DNA of 64,000 bases, taken from the NCBI GenBank assembly GCA_022578965.1, contig MU400534.1, forward strand, positions 124,001-188,000. The letters run 5' to 3'. The translations under genes were made by a program, and so were the position numbers. Position 1 is the first letter of the stretch. Each line of letters starts with the position of its first letter. Origin of the DNA: Xylaria sp. FL1777. Its lineage: Eukaryota; Ascomycota; Sordariomycetes; Xylariales; Xylariaceae. Under the pieces are notes generated by a model, which saw nothing but the letters and a program-made list of their open reading frames with translations, did not search any database and had not been told where the DNA came from. Positions 1 through 11,539 of this stretch are shown here, piece by piece.

Positions 1-1264
1 GTGAAAATTCAGGGGACCTAGCTGCTGGTTTAAAAGATAGGGAGAAAACGGCTCATACGATCACTCACCGCGGTTTGGAATGCGGGCCTCTCTTTCATGA
101 ACTCTGCCATTATAATAAATATCAGCTTCTCGCTCGAACAGTCAACACGCTTCACTGTGCCTGGCCATCATTTCTGATGGCCGAGGCGAGACAATGTGTT
201 GAACGAACGTAGCATTACTGCAGGTGCAGTAGCTATGTCTAACAGCGGCTTGCTGTTATGTCTGCATTTTCTGGCCTTTGACTCACTTGTAGAGTAACTT
301 CTCTAAATCACCAAGTTCACAGAATTCCAACACCATGAAGTCTTTGCGGTCCTGGTCGTAGATGTCGGGAATCGGACCAAATATTGTCTGTCGTAGCATA
401 CGCACCCTATCATTCCTTCTCTGTTCCGCGGCTCTCGTCCGAGCACTAAATGATATTTCCTTCTGTCTCGCCGCCTCGGGATCGGCTTCTATTATCTCTC
501 TTCTGGTTCTCCTCTCCAATGCCTCCGGGCTAGGCTCATCATCTCGAGACTCGTCTCCGCTGGATTCACCTTCCTCGCTGGAATCGTCTCCCAGCGGCAA
601 ATCGAATTCGAACGGACGATTCTCTGGTATTCCAATTCGAGGACGCCCGATCAGCTGGACAGAGTGCGCTGCCCTGCTCATTTTCTGTACACCCAAGTTT
701 AGCAGTGATGGAGACAGTCAGGGTCCCCAGCCAAAGACCCTACCTTTACGTTTTTCTCTTCATGTCGAAGCGACTCGCTCTCCCAGCCCCTGAGCGCGAC
801 CTTCACAACGAAGTCGATAGGATCTGGTCCATTGTACTTGTAATGGATAGCGAGACCATTACCGCCGTACCCAAGGGTTCTCATGTACTGCAGATCAGGT
901 GTGGGCGCGAAGAAATTCCTCACTATATCCCGCCTTATTCTCGCATCCACGTATGACTCCCTAGGATTATCTGGCGTTGGGTCATCTAGGCCGAGCTACG
1001 ATACTAATAATTAGTAATCTCCATGTCCAGCGCGAGCTATAGGTGCCTCGAAAGGCATGGGAAGCTCTCATCAAGACACGATTCGAGCTCAACCAGGAAA
1101 GATCTGTACATTAAGATGTGGCTGAGATACGAAAGGAAACGGTCCTGGTGTTTACTTACAGCACGATTTGCATTCCTTACGAGATATCGCCGCCGTAGAG
1201 GCCTAACGCGTTGAGGGAAACGTCGCGGCGGGTCTTCCGGAGGTATTGGCATATTCTCTGCCAC
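1..1264 (-). CDS. Protein kinase-like protein, 3' part cut by window edge
   Basis: N-terminal part of a fungal kinase-domain protein. Exons read as 1264-1160, 995-744, 684-287 and 103-69, and frames join cleanly at each GT-AG junction. A further exon within 1-68 is likely but its acceptor is ambiguous. An ATP-binding glycine loop GYGGNG lies near residues 77-82, followed by FVVKVAL with the candidate ATP-binding Lys near 100. HEEKNVKKM fits the alpha-C helix. A hinge-like run MVLEFCELGDLEKLL is followed by EARIPNR, which I recall from fungus-specific kinase-like proteins. Between alpha-C and the hinge sits an acidic, Ser/Glu/Asp-rich insert (DDSSEEGESSGDESRDDE), unusual for a canonical kinase. 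The catalytic loop and DFG would lie outside the window, so activity cannot be judged. The substrate is unknown. The start at MAENMP is the only good ATG at the head of the first exon. Confidence 0.72.
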
Positions 1265-2906
1265 GTCTATAGTCAGTAATCCCCCCGTAAAGACAGCGAC
1301 TTAAGCACCGTTGCAGCATGTAGAGCCGCGGATTGGAACCGGTTCACTACACATTGCTACCTACTTACTTACCCCAAATATGCCGGACTAGTTCATAGTC
1401 CCGTGCGGTGGGCATTCGGGGCGGCAGGGCCACACGTCGATAATTGTCAAACCGCCACAATGATGCCCGCCAACTCTCGTCCCAACCGTGAGGGCCGGGC
1501 GAGTCCATATCATCGTCGTCGGCCATACTCAGCCAAGTGCTATTATCACGGGGAAGAATTAATGACTATCGCTCAATGCTGCAGCTGAAGTGGCGAAAGA
1601 GAGAATAGGCTGCTTGTGCAGTTGTTCAGGCGGTTTTGCTAGATATAGAACGTTGGGTTCTCGTTTCCAAGTTAGCCCATGAGTTACGATATATCCACAG
1701 AGGCAATGGCGAGTATGTACTATACACCCTTTGCAAAACACTACAATAACGTTGAAGAGAACAAATACTTAGGAAAAGGCTTGTGCTTAGTTGACCCTGA
1801 AGGTACAACTTTTCTCTTTCTCTTTTGTTCGCGTCTATTGTTTTACCGCATGCGGAATACTCTGATTTTATCGTAAATATATGCATGAAAGGGGTCCTGT
1901 CTAATATTCGTACTACGCAAATATTTTCTGTCTTCTTTCCTCGTGAATACCCTGCAAGGAGACTTGAGTCGCCTATCATCGAGTATTTCATTACAAATCT
2001 TAAAAAGAAAGCAGTTGCATGTTGTGACTTGGCTGTTCGTAAAAGATTGGACCTATAACCCTCCACTATTGTCAACCCAAGCATTAAAAGAACCCAATGC
2101 GTTACTTTAATGCCTGATGTTGTGGTTTATGTTTCTAGTTGCATGGCGTGTACCTGTCAATACCATCTCAGCATACTATGTAGTCGTCTAGATTGCCTTT
2201 CATACGAAAACCCCCTCTTCCGCCACCACACTAGGCTATGTAGGAAACGAGGTGTAAGTGAGCACCTAAATTGAGATAGACACCGAAATTTCAATAATGT
2301 TAGGCCTACAACTTGTCAATTGTGATGGTAGTTTCACAATCGACATGACGGCCTAAAAACTTCTCATCGTAGCACTAGATTAGTCAAAAGATTAGTTAGA
2401 ACAAATAGTACGAGTTCAAACCTTGGAGGTCCCCAATGAAACCTTAGAAGCTTCCATTTATCATGTATGACCCTGGAGATTAGAAAGTGCACTATTGTAA
2501 CATCCGTGTGTTATCTTTAAAACTCGTCTGCTACGGTTACGTTGAGCTGAGAACTAGAAAAAGGAAAAGGAAAAAAAAGCATGCGAACCAAGCCTGGGTA
2601 TCATCCATTCCAGTTTGCCAAACACCGAGTCCTTGAACGTGAGACAACAACAAAAAGTCCATCAGGCCGTACCCTCGTCGAATGTTTTGATTGCTAAGAA
2701 CCGTATGTATACACACCCTTTCTCTGCGCATTCGACTAAACTTGCAGGTAGTGGAGAGAGTATAAGAATGCAGCTACGCATTTTGTGCCTTGTTGGGCAA
2801 GCATGTTTCGATATATCGGTACAGCGTGCAGTATGAGAGCAGATCATTCAATTCGAGTGTTCATTACGAACTTTAGGCGTAACAATTTGACGATGATCAT
2901 ATTAAA
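1265..2906. other. Intergenic, no gene recognised
   Basis: AT-leaning sequence between the 5' end of the kinase-like gene and the 3' end of the RFTS gene. The longest open stretch (about 1626-2084, minus) has no recognisable domain and no plausible splice partners. I see no RNA gene or repeat here. Confidence 0.6.
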
Positions 2907-5515
2907 TCAAATGAGGAGAGTTCTTTTGATTGGCTCGGGAACCGCACGCCCATTGAGATGAACCTCATCGCGTCTCTTCGAATTCTCACCTAGATTACGA
3001 ATCTTTTCGAGAAGGTGGCTAGAAAATGTGTTAGATGTAATTTGCTTAAGGGGGGGATTTGAAGATAAGAAGAAAAATAAAAATGTTGATTGTGACGAAG
3101 AATGAGTGACACAGTTGGCGCATAGGACGGTGTGTATGAACTCATCTTGAGGTTATTTGCAGGGTTGGATGCGCTGAGTCTGCAATATCAATGCAAACCA
3201 GACAGCACCAGGAAATGTATCTGGGTAGACACAGCCACCTCTTTATAATACCCAACTAATATGAGAAAAGGAGGGAAATAAGCATACTTAATTGGCATGT
3301 GTCCTCTAGCCTCCTGGACGGCAAGATTAACCCTGTTCAAGGCTGTCTCGTGTGCCTCATCTTGAGCTTCTTTCTCATGTTCTTCATAGTGGGCACTGAT
3401 TAATTCTTGGCCATTTCCTTCATGGGCGGCGCGCACGACATAGCCACAATTAGGTTCTTCACAGGTCCATGTCTGGTTGGGACCTTGCGGCTGGGTCGAC
3501 GGTAACTTTTCGGCGCGAATGACTAGTTGTGATATTGGTATAGTGTCTTTCCCTGCGTTGGGTTTATTTTCGCTGGAAGAGTCTTCCTCATCCTCGTCAA
3601 TGCTTTCATTATCGTCGTCTTCCTCATCATCTTCGGTAAAGTAATGTGACTTTTTGGATTTCTTTCTTAATATTCCATCTTCATCGAGATCCATGTCATC
3701 TTCAAAGTCCATCTCGTGTCGCAATCGTTTCTTACTTGCCGTAGATGGCCGAAGTCCAGCGGCCTTACCACTCGGGCGATTTCTGGGCGTCTGCTGACCC
3801 ACATATTCATTGACTACTGGCTGCTCCTTTTCGTTCGTCTCTTTCTCTGTGTGGTTTGTTCGTGTCGCCTTCTTGACTCTCCTGACGATCTGGTTGACCT
3901 CTGCTTCCGAAATGAGGGTGAGTGTCGGTGGGTTCGATACATTCTCCTTAGCCCACTGATAGATCTGAGTACCATGCCATTCAGGGCCCAGATGCTGTGC
4001 CAGCTCTCGAGCGTGGTACTGAAAAATCTCTCCCACTGAGTTGTAGTGCTTGATATTACACTCCAAATAAACTTTATTTTGCCAGCTCTTGGCTGTTATT
4101 TGATTCAATTGTTTTTTCTGCGTTCCTTGACTAATATTGTGGAGCATTTGTCTTCTAACGTCTTCTAGAGCATCGACTAGCACACCCACTGAAGATTTTG
4201 TTTCCTCCGTGGGTTTAGGGTCCATTGTCGAGTTGTCTCCACGAACACGAACATCTCCCCGGAGATCGCGTGATGTTGAGGGAGCAAGGCTGTTGGTAGG
4301 TTGGTCAATCATGACAATGTCGCCATCTTCAAGAGGGATTTCTGCTGGATATCTTCTTTTCATCCTTGCAACCCTCGAGTGATAAACCTTGTAATCGTTC
4401 TTAGGCAGATCGACGACACCTTTCGAATTAGATCTCTCACTGGTCCGCGTACTCTGGGGAACATTGCTCCTGGCGCGTCCCTTACCCTTCTTCCTCCCGT
4501 CAGTAATCTCGAGCGAGGAAGATTCTTCACGGGGCGAATAGTCGTAGGCTTTCAAAGCCACAGGTTTACTTAAGTATGCGATCGATCTTGGAGGTTTGGA
4601 ACCCTTATTGACTAGGTTCTGGTGCACAATCTAGATAGCTTGTCAACTTAGAATACACGAGCGTGACAAGGGAAAACGAACAGGATGCCGATCTGCTAGG
4701 TATTTATATACGCTGGTGTCCTTTGGGAAGTGGGACAGAAGAAAAATGCAATGCTGGTTTAGTAGTTTGTAGGCCTCTGGAAGCGTGAGACCATCCCCGG
4801 CACGTAAAGCGTACTAAGATCACCGTCAGAACTCATTTCTTTCATGTTTAGTCACCCTGAAAAGAATCAATAGTGCGACCTACCTGGAAAAGGAGTTCGT
4901 CTATCTTGATGGAGACATCCGCCATCGTCGCCCTTTTCTTCTTTCTTGACTTTTGTAGTTTTTCGAGAGCTGCTTCGTACTGGTCTAGAAGGGAATAGTG
5001 TAGACGGACAGCCTGGAACATTTCATCACATATACGTTGGTAGCACGACGCGGGCACAATCTCAAACCAGCCTGCTTTACCACTAGCCCAAACAACAGGG
5101 GCCGATAAGCCGTCGTCTTTGGCGCCTACCGAGAAGGCTTCCGAACTTTCGATCTGAATCCATAGAGTTTTCGCTTTCATATTGCGATTGACAACTATAT
5201 AAATAACATGTCAGCGAGGAGCGAGGAGCCAGCAACCAACCAGCGCTAGGAGGCCATACGGTACCGCTGGTTATCCTTCTCAAGTTCAAGCCTCCCACGA
5301 ACGACGAAGGGACCGTGCATATCAACTTCGAGCTGATTAACTAAGGTGCCATCGCGGAGATGGACGGTGGCATCGGAGAGAAGGAAACAAGGCCAATCGT
5401 CGGTGTGGGTGGAGGCTCCAACGGGTTTGAGTACCGAGGTTTCCGTGTAGTGTCGGGCGGATTCTTGGTAATCTATGAGACGAGTCGAGGCGGCGCGTCT
5501 TCTACGTCTAGGCAT
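2907..5515 (-). CDS. RFTS-domain protein with C-terminal C2H2-like zinc finger
   Basis: Five exons: 5515-5260, 5194-4884, 4813-4682, 4630-3288 and 3018-2907, giving about 717 residues. The first three exons (about 1-233) resemble the replication-foci-targeting (RFTS/DNMT1-RFD) module of fungal proteins: DDWPCFLLSDATVHLRDG, PVVWASGKAGWFEIVP, YALRAGDGLTLPEAYKLL. After a basic linker comes a helical region (about 385-470) with EWHGTQIYQWAKEN, then a long acidic tract and a C-X4-C-X18-H-X3-H motif (Cys 623, Cys 628, His 647, His 651). No methyltransferase motifs are present, so this is not a DNA methyltransferase. A chromatin or replication role is inferred only from the RFTS-like part. The last exon encodes a basic tail. 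The donor of exon 3 (GTTCGT) is weak but gives exact frame continuity. It is divergent from PUS4. Confidence 0.72.
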
Positions 5516-6470
5516 GGTGGCGGATACAGGTGCAATGTGATCGAGGATATCGGCAGAGTCGGCGACGCGGGCGGAAGCAAGTACGCGGTATCATCAACCG
5601 TAGTGGGATGATGCAGGAAGTTGGAGGAGCGTTGGAGGGGGTCTGCGCAGGCGTTGTGTGGGTAGACACGGAGAGGAAAGTTAAGAGACGCGGGGGGGGA
5701 AGCAGAATAAATATGCTTGAAGACCGGGCTCGAAGCGTGTAAGAGGACAATGGGAAACTGTATAATACGATTGAACTCAGGTACACATAGGTAGGTACTC
5801 TAGGTATTGATTGGTTTATGGATGCGGTTGTCTGTAGGGAAGGAACAAGGAACACGCGACGCATCTGTACTTGCCTCTACGTGCTCTAGCGATGTACGCG
5901 AGGGAGTACCTAGGTACCTATTTAACTTCCATCTAGAAGGTATAAAGTGCGTAACAAGGAATGACGCGAAAAGCTTGCTTTTCAATTGGTCACAATTGGA
6001 AGAGCTGGTGGGGTCTTTGAGCAGTGGCTTATGTTTCCCACGTGTGTCCTGCTAAGCAGGTACCTCAGATACTGCGGCTACCTTAGGTAGTACATTACTT
6101 TTAACATGGGACATGAGATCAACCACTGAACTGCGTACACTAGGAAGCCCTTTCCTGGCCAATGGATAAGGATTGCACATGCGACTAGGGTTGGCGTTAG
6201 TGCAGCCGCATTTCCCCAGCTACACTACAATGGGTAGACTAGTGTAGATCTTGTACCGCCCCAAGCTTGCTACTCAATTTTTTTTTCTAATACCGGTATC
6301 TTCCCTTTTCTTCATGTCAGTCTTGTTTTCGATATATAGTGAAGACAGATTAGAGCACATAGTCGCTGTCGTTGGTTCCTGAGAAAGAAAACATTCTATG
6401 TAGTTTCCTTAATTCATTCCTCTAAGCCGCAATATCACCCCCTCGGATGAACAGAGCCCGATTTATCAAA
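5516..6470. promoter_or_regulatory. Divergent intergenic region, RFTS gene / PUS4
   Basis: About 950 bp between two divergent start codons, so it should hold both promoters. It contains the palindromic motif GTACCTAGGTACCTA near 5908-5921 and related GGTACCT/ACCTTAGGTA copies near 6058-6090, and a T-run near 6278. No gene is seen. Confidence 0.5.
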
Positions 6471-7821
6471 ATGGCGGCATCTGCCTCCATCTCCGTCTTG
6501 GAGGGCTGTTTTGGTATTACTAATTTATACCGCCGCCTTTTAAATAAAGTCTTGGTCTAGCTAACCTTGAGAGCTTGTTGTAGGCATCAATAAGCCAGTA
6601 GGCATGAGTTCCGCCCAAGTAATTCGAGATTGCCAACACCACTTCAACCCCTCTGCCTTTTTTAAGCCGGTTATCGACCAGGAGGTTGCAAACAGGTCAC
6701 GCGAATCGAACAATAAGAAAAAGCGGCGCGGATATGGGAAGAATGATATTCGAGTTAAGATGGGCCATGGCGGCACCCTAGATCCTCTAGCCACGGGAGT
6801 GCTTATTCTTGGTGTTGGGAAGGGCACCAAGTCCTTACAATCATTCCTCGACTGTACCAAGACTTATGAGACTGTGGTCGTGTTCGGCGCCAGCACCGAC
6901 ACGTACGATCGGGTCGGCAAAATATTGAAGAAGACAGCCTACGATCATATCACTAGACCCTTAGTTGAGGAGGCTCTCAAGTCGTTCCGGGGCAAATATC
7001 AGCAGATGCCTCCTCTTTACTCTGCTCTAAAAATGGAAGGGAAGCCCCTCTACGAATATGCGCGCGAAGGTAAACCTATACCACGAGAGATTGCGACGAG
7101 AGAGGTTGAGGTCACGGAATTGGAATTACTGGAATGGTATGAACCTGGTACACATTCCCATTGGTGGCCATCAGAGGAGGCTTCAAGTTTCGAACGAGGT
7201 TTCGCCGAGCAGGTCTGGAAGGTCGAGAAAGATCAGATGACGTCGAAAAAGCTCACTCCCGAAGAGGAAGAAGCAGACACGAAAGCCCGGAAAGACCACG
7301 AGAATTTCAAGAGAAAGGCGGACGAGAGCGTTGATGCTCTCGTATATGACCAACTAAACAAACGTAAGAAGGCGAACAATCAAAGGGATATTCCAATGAT
7401 GTCTGGGGCCTTGGGTGAGAAGCCACCTGCGGCTCCTAAGCCCGGTAAAGGATCAAACCTTATTCCTGAGACTTCTGAGTCGGGTACGCCTCCTTGGGAT
7501 GATAAGGGACCTCCCGCGGTGAGGATCCGAATGACGGTCACTTCTGGTTTTTATGTACGAAGCTTTTGCCATGATTTGGGGACCAAAGTTTCTTCCTCCG
7601 CTATGATGGCTGAACTTTGTAGGAGTCGACAAGGGGACTTTGTTCTAGGGAGCCCTAATTGCTTAGAGTTTTCAGATCTAGCTAAAGGCGAAGATGTCTG
7701 GGCCCCGAAGGTGAAGGCGATGCTAGATCAATGGAACTGCAAAGGGCAAACAACTACGTCCCAACCACCTTTACGAGCTAAACAGAACAAACCGCTCCTA
7801 ACAAATCAAGATCGGAATTAA
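6471..7821 (+). CDS. PUS4: tRNA pseudouridine synthase, TruB/Pus4 family
   Basis: Exons 6471-6513 and 6584-7821, joined in frame as EGCFG/INKPVGMSS, giving about 426 residues. The TruB family isomerises uridine 55 in the T-loop of tRNAs; yeast Pus4 acts on nuclear-encoded and mitochondrial tRNAs. The opening GCFGINKPVGMSSAQVI and the catalytic motif GHGGTLDPLATGVL, with the nucleophilic Asp near residue 81, are diagnostic. Further family blocks follow: KTYETVVVFGASTDTYD, QMPPLYSALKMEGKPLYEYAREG and VTSGFYVRSFCHDLG. Compared with bacterial TruB there are charged insertions, at about residues 45-70 and 230-310, the second Lys/Glu-rich, as in fungal Pus4. The ATG at 6471 is chosen because the conserved GI-NKP block starts in the tiny first exon; the internal ATG at 6604 would cut it off. 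Confidence 0.93.
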
Positions 7822-9060
7822 TCGCCATGCCATAGATCGCGGTCATCCTCTGCGCACAAGGGAAACGACAGTCCTATTTATTGGGTGAACGAGTCTAAAT
7901 AAGCAGATGCGAAGGGAGTACATCTACAGCATACACACCAAAGTCAGATGTTGCAACAACAGCCTTGCGCAGCTCCTTTAGCCTCCCATTGCCACCAAGT
8001 AAGCAAAGCGCTCAGGCTACCACATCGTTGGTCTTTAGGCATGAATGGGGCTTCGCATGAAGGCGATGAAGAGCCCAACGGCACCCAATTGGCTGACCGT
8101 GGTCAGCCTTGGAAGACTCATAGAGAATTGCATTTCATGAGCAAGGCGTTGAAGGAATTTTGTAGTCGAACCAGAAGTAAGCCTTTTCGAAATACAACTC
8201 CTGCATGGCTTACTACTCTTCTGTCCACAAGGTGATTGCTAAAATGCCGCAGTGTGAACTAAGGGTATTTCGACGATGGTCGGAAATTTCCATCTCTCTC
8301 GCGATCCCATTAGCTAGTTGCTCCCCCTCCGTGTTATAGCTGCGTACCGCGTTCACTATTCTAGGTGCTACATACTTTAGCACCGGGACGTTTGACTGCC
8401 TCCTATTGGGCACTGGCTAGCGAAGATTAGATTTGTAAGTTTCGCTTCCCTGAACAGCGAAACCGCACAAACCTAACTCTCTACCCCTCTCGCCTCCCCT
8501 ACTCCCGCCTCCTTTTCCTACATGGACACAGTAGATAGTTCTTCTCCAGAAGGTAGGTATGTTAGCCTCTCACCTATCCAGAGTCGACTTGAGGTCTGCG
8601 TAACAAGGTCAGGCTATAATACGGATTACAGTTTCGATTTATAGTCGAAACCGCACAATATTCTACCTGATGGATGCCTAAGTGCTGCATTCGTTAGATG
8701 GTATGTGACCAGATGGTACAATAGATCTGATGTATGTAGAAGAGCTAGATAATAGAGTCAACCAATTAATTAATTAGTTTATTAAATCAACCTCGCATTG
8801 ATTCTCTTGTATTACGCCTCTCATTATAGATAAGCCTAGGTATATGATTTTCGATGTATAACCAAGCCCCCGTCTTATCCGCTTGACTATGATTCATCTC
8901 TATAGTTCGTAGTAATCTCTAAATCTTGTTATGAATACCTTAAGTGGTGAATCACACTTAATTCGAAGATCTTTCAACTCTCCCCAAAGCCAGACAAATC
9001 TAACATAATGTTTGTCCCACCCACACGGAAAAGGGATTACAACCCCCCCGCAAGTTAGAA
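7822..9060. other. Convergent intergenic region with paired hairpins
   Basis: Lies between the 3' ends of PUS4 and the FAD oxidoreductase gene. It holds two short inverted repeats, each overlapping the same 13-base word (listed separately), and an AT-rich stretch from about 8755 onward. The open frames at 7948-8235 (+) and 8213-8413 (-) have no recognisable domain and are not called as genes. Confidence 0.55.
8439..8658. repeat. Paired hairpins with a shared 13-base direct repeat
   Basis: GTTTCGCT (8439-8446) pairs perfectly with AGCGAAAC (8456-8463), and GTTTCGA (8631-8637) pairs with TCGAAAC (8645-8651). In both cases the right arm runs into the same word, CGAAACCGCACAA (8458-8470 and 8646-8658), 188 bases apart. 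Between them an ATG at 8521 opens a short frame of about 40 codons. The arrangement looks like the remnant of a small mobile element, but no terminal repeats or target-site duplication were found by eye. Confidence 0.4.
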
Positions 9061-10657
9061 TCATTCCTCAGAAGGTAGAGACCGGAGCAGATCCTCAAGC
9101 GTACGAGGCAACTGCATAAGCCGTGCCCTCGCGATCCTCTCTTCGCTCGGGATCCAGGCCTTGGGCACCTCCACGCCGCCCGTTTTCCCAAGCATCATCT
9201 CCGCAACGGCGATGCCGCACCGCGGCGCAACCGGCATTCCGTGGCCGGTGAAAGCAGCGCTGATCCACAGACCATCGACGACGCCATCTCCATCTCCATC
9301 TCCATCTCCATCTCCATTTCCCGCATCGGCGCCCAGAAACGCCCCCGGCACGCGCCCCACGAACGGATGGCTGTCGCGCGAATACCCCATGATGCCCGTC
9401 CACTCGTACGTAGAGCTCAACACGCTCTCCTCAGGCGCCTCGCCAGGCCGCAGCTTAACAGCCCCCTCGAGCCCGCGGTGCAGCGCGGCGCTTACGGCCG
9501 GGTTGATGGCGTCGTCGCGCGATATGCCCTCCTCGCCCTCGGGCACGGCGAACCTCTCGCCGCCCAGGATCAGACTTCTATCGTCCCCCGCAGCCCCAAC
9601 TTGCGTGTCGTCCAGCCCGCGGTGGATCAGGTACTGGTCGCTCGCGTCCTTGGTCCACACGTAGCTGTGCGGCAGCTGGACGGCGCCGCGCGGCGGCGTC
9701 AGGGCGCAGATCTGCCCGCGCACGGGCACGATTACGTCCGTTAGGCCCGGCAGCAGATACGACGTGTAGGCGTTCGTCGCGAGGAGGACTTCGCGCGCCT
9801 GGATTGCGCCGCGCGGGGTCTGCGCGATCCATGAGGAAGAAGATGAGGATGCTGCTTCGAGGCGTGTCACGGGGGTATTGGTCTGCAGATTGAAAGTCGC
9901 TGCGTCGTGCTCGCTGAGAAGATCCTCCAGTGCCCACGCGACGAGCTTGTACGGCCATAGCTTGGCCGCGTTGGGCTGGAAGATGGCGCCGAGGGCGTCG
10001 GGGACGTGTTGGGCTGCTAGCTCGTCGCGGTCTGTGATTAGAACTGCTTTGTCCTTGAGATCTGGGTATTTCTGCAGACGCTTGATTTGCTTCTTGGCTG
10101 CGTCGAGAACCTCCTGTGAGTAGATGGCGTGGATCCCGCCGACCACCTTCCAGTCGCAGGGGATGTCGTGCTCGGCGACTAGATCTCGGATCAGGTTGAA
10201 TGTCCCGAGCTCGAATCTAGCGATCTCCTCGACGCTGTCCCATACGGTGGGCTGGCAGTGGCCGCCATTCTGTGGCTGTTAGTGAGTCCTATCTCTTCGT
10301 AGTAGGGGGTGCTATGCTGATGGTGTAATGAAGTTGTTCTCAACACAAGGTGTGTTTTTGAAGGACTGGAAAATGAGGAAGCTTGATGAGACTCACTCGT
10401 CCCGTTGCACCCCAACATGCTTCCCTCGCCTCGAGCATCACTACACTCCTCCCACCAGCCACCAATTCTCGGGCGGCAAACGTCCCACTTATTCCACTAC
10501 CTATAACCACGACATCCGCGGTAGAAGGGAGTTCTTCAGTTGTATGGTGATTTAGTAGCGTCTTGGAAGGGTCGCGGTGCCAGTACGAATGTGTGCTATT
10601 GGGGGTAGGCAGTTCAGCCCGCCTGCTGGCTTCGTCTTCAGGGAGGAAGGCGGCCAT
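9061..10657 (-). CDS. FAD-dependent oxidoreductase, DAO family
   Basis: Exons 10657-10397 and 10269-9061, joined as ATGR/NGGHCQP, giving about 489 residues. The N-terminal dinucleotide-binding motif VVVIGSGISG (residues about 49-58) and the block MLEAREACWGATGRNGGHCQP mark the DAO (D-amino-acid/glycine oxidase-like) flavoprotein family. These enzymes oxidise amine or amino-acid substrates with FAD; the substrate here cannot be told from sequence. The C-terminal part carries EWTGIMGYSRDSHPFVGRVP and GLWISAAFTGHGMPVAPRCG, typical of the family's second FAD-contacting region. A hexanucleotide repeat expands a Gly-Asp run between these blocks. An upstream in-frame ATG at 10675 would add six residues; MAAFLPED is preferred only because it resembles how I recall related proteins starting. 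No signal peptide is seen. Confidence 0.86.
9288..9320. repeat. (ATCTCC)n hexanucleotide repeat inside a coding exon
   Basis: About five copies of CATCTC/ATCTCC in tandem, encoding an alternating Gly-Asp run on the minus strand within the FAD oxidoreductase. The unit is a multiple of three, so copy-number change would keep the frame. Confidence 0.85.
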
Positions 10658-10675
10658 AGATATTTTAATATGCAT

Positions 10676-11539
10676 GAGTATTAGTATATAGATAGATGGT
10701 GTAAAGAGGCAGTTTCCTCTCTATTTCCACCATAATATTCACCTTTATAGGTTCATTGAGTGTAAGTGAACCATATTTGCTTTCGTAAGTCGAGGTCTTA
10801 TACACTGGTCGAAGCTTGGATTCCCCGCACACCACGTTGGGGAGATAGATAGATGGTGGAGTCCAGCAGACCACCTCATGCGACTTCTTTTGTCAGGTGG
10901 AAGGGAATAAGTTGATAAACGACAAATTAGTTGGTAATTATTTCCCCTCTTTATTTTTCTAAATCAGTATGGAGATAAGAGTTCGTCATGCTAGTTTTTA
11001 CTGAAACCTACATTATCTTAGCTTTACTAGGTTGTCTTACCTGTTCACGCGTACAAAGTTCATAAGCAGGCAAGAGAATAGATAGAAAAATCTCCCTTTG
11101 GTCACTGACCTCTCATCTTTACGGCAAATGGCTGAAAATGGATAGAGTAGTCGAAAAAGGAGTTAATATAGCATATACAGCTGACAACGCAAAACGATCG
11201 TGTTTCGTTGTTACATTATCATCTATCATTAGTATCATGAATCGTACAAAGTACATATTAGCTTCTTATAACACACCCTTTGAACCAAAGACGAGATTAT
11301 GCTCTCTAGAGAGCCCCGCGTTCAATAAAACCATCATATCCCAATATGTTGAGATACTAACATCCCAATCGTGAACTATGGTGGATCAAATCAAATGACC
11401 TAACTCAAATAGCCCCAAATCCCTTAGCTGGACCCCCGGGCTTCGGATCAAAAGCCACAGTTTAGCTATCGTCTGATAGCCTATTGTAGATTCCAAAGGT
11501 TTTCGGCTCCCAGTGATGCCGCTAAAAGGAGTTGTCTAT
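10676..11539. other. Intergenic, no gene recognised
   Basis: AT-rich spacer holding the promoter of the FAD oxidoreductase and the 3' flank of the DUF4048-type gene. I see no conserved coding stretch, RNA gene or repeat. Confidence 0.6.

Noticed and set aside
1626..2084. A 152-codon frame on the minus strand
   Set aside because: No domain, AT-rich, and no consistent neighbouring exons.
9161..9744. Two long plus-strand frames opposite the FAD oxidoreductase
   Set aside because: They are shadows of a GC-rich coding exon on the minus strand with clear flavoprotein motifs.
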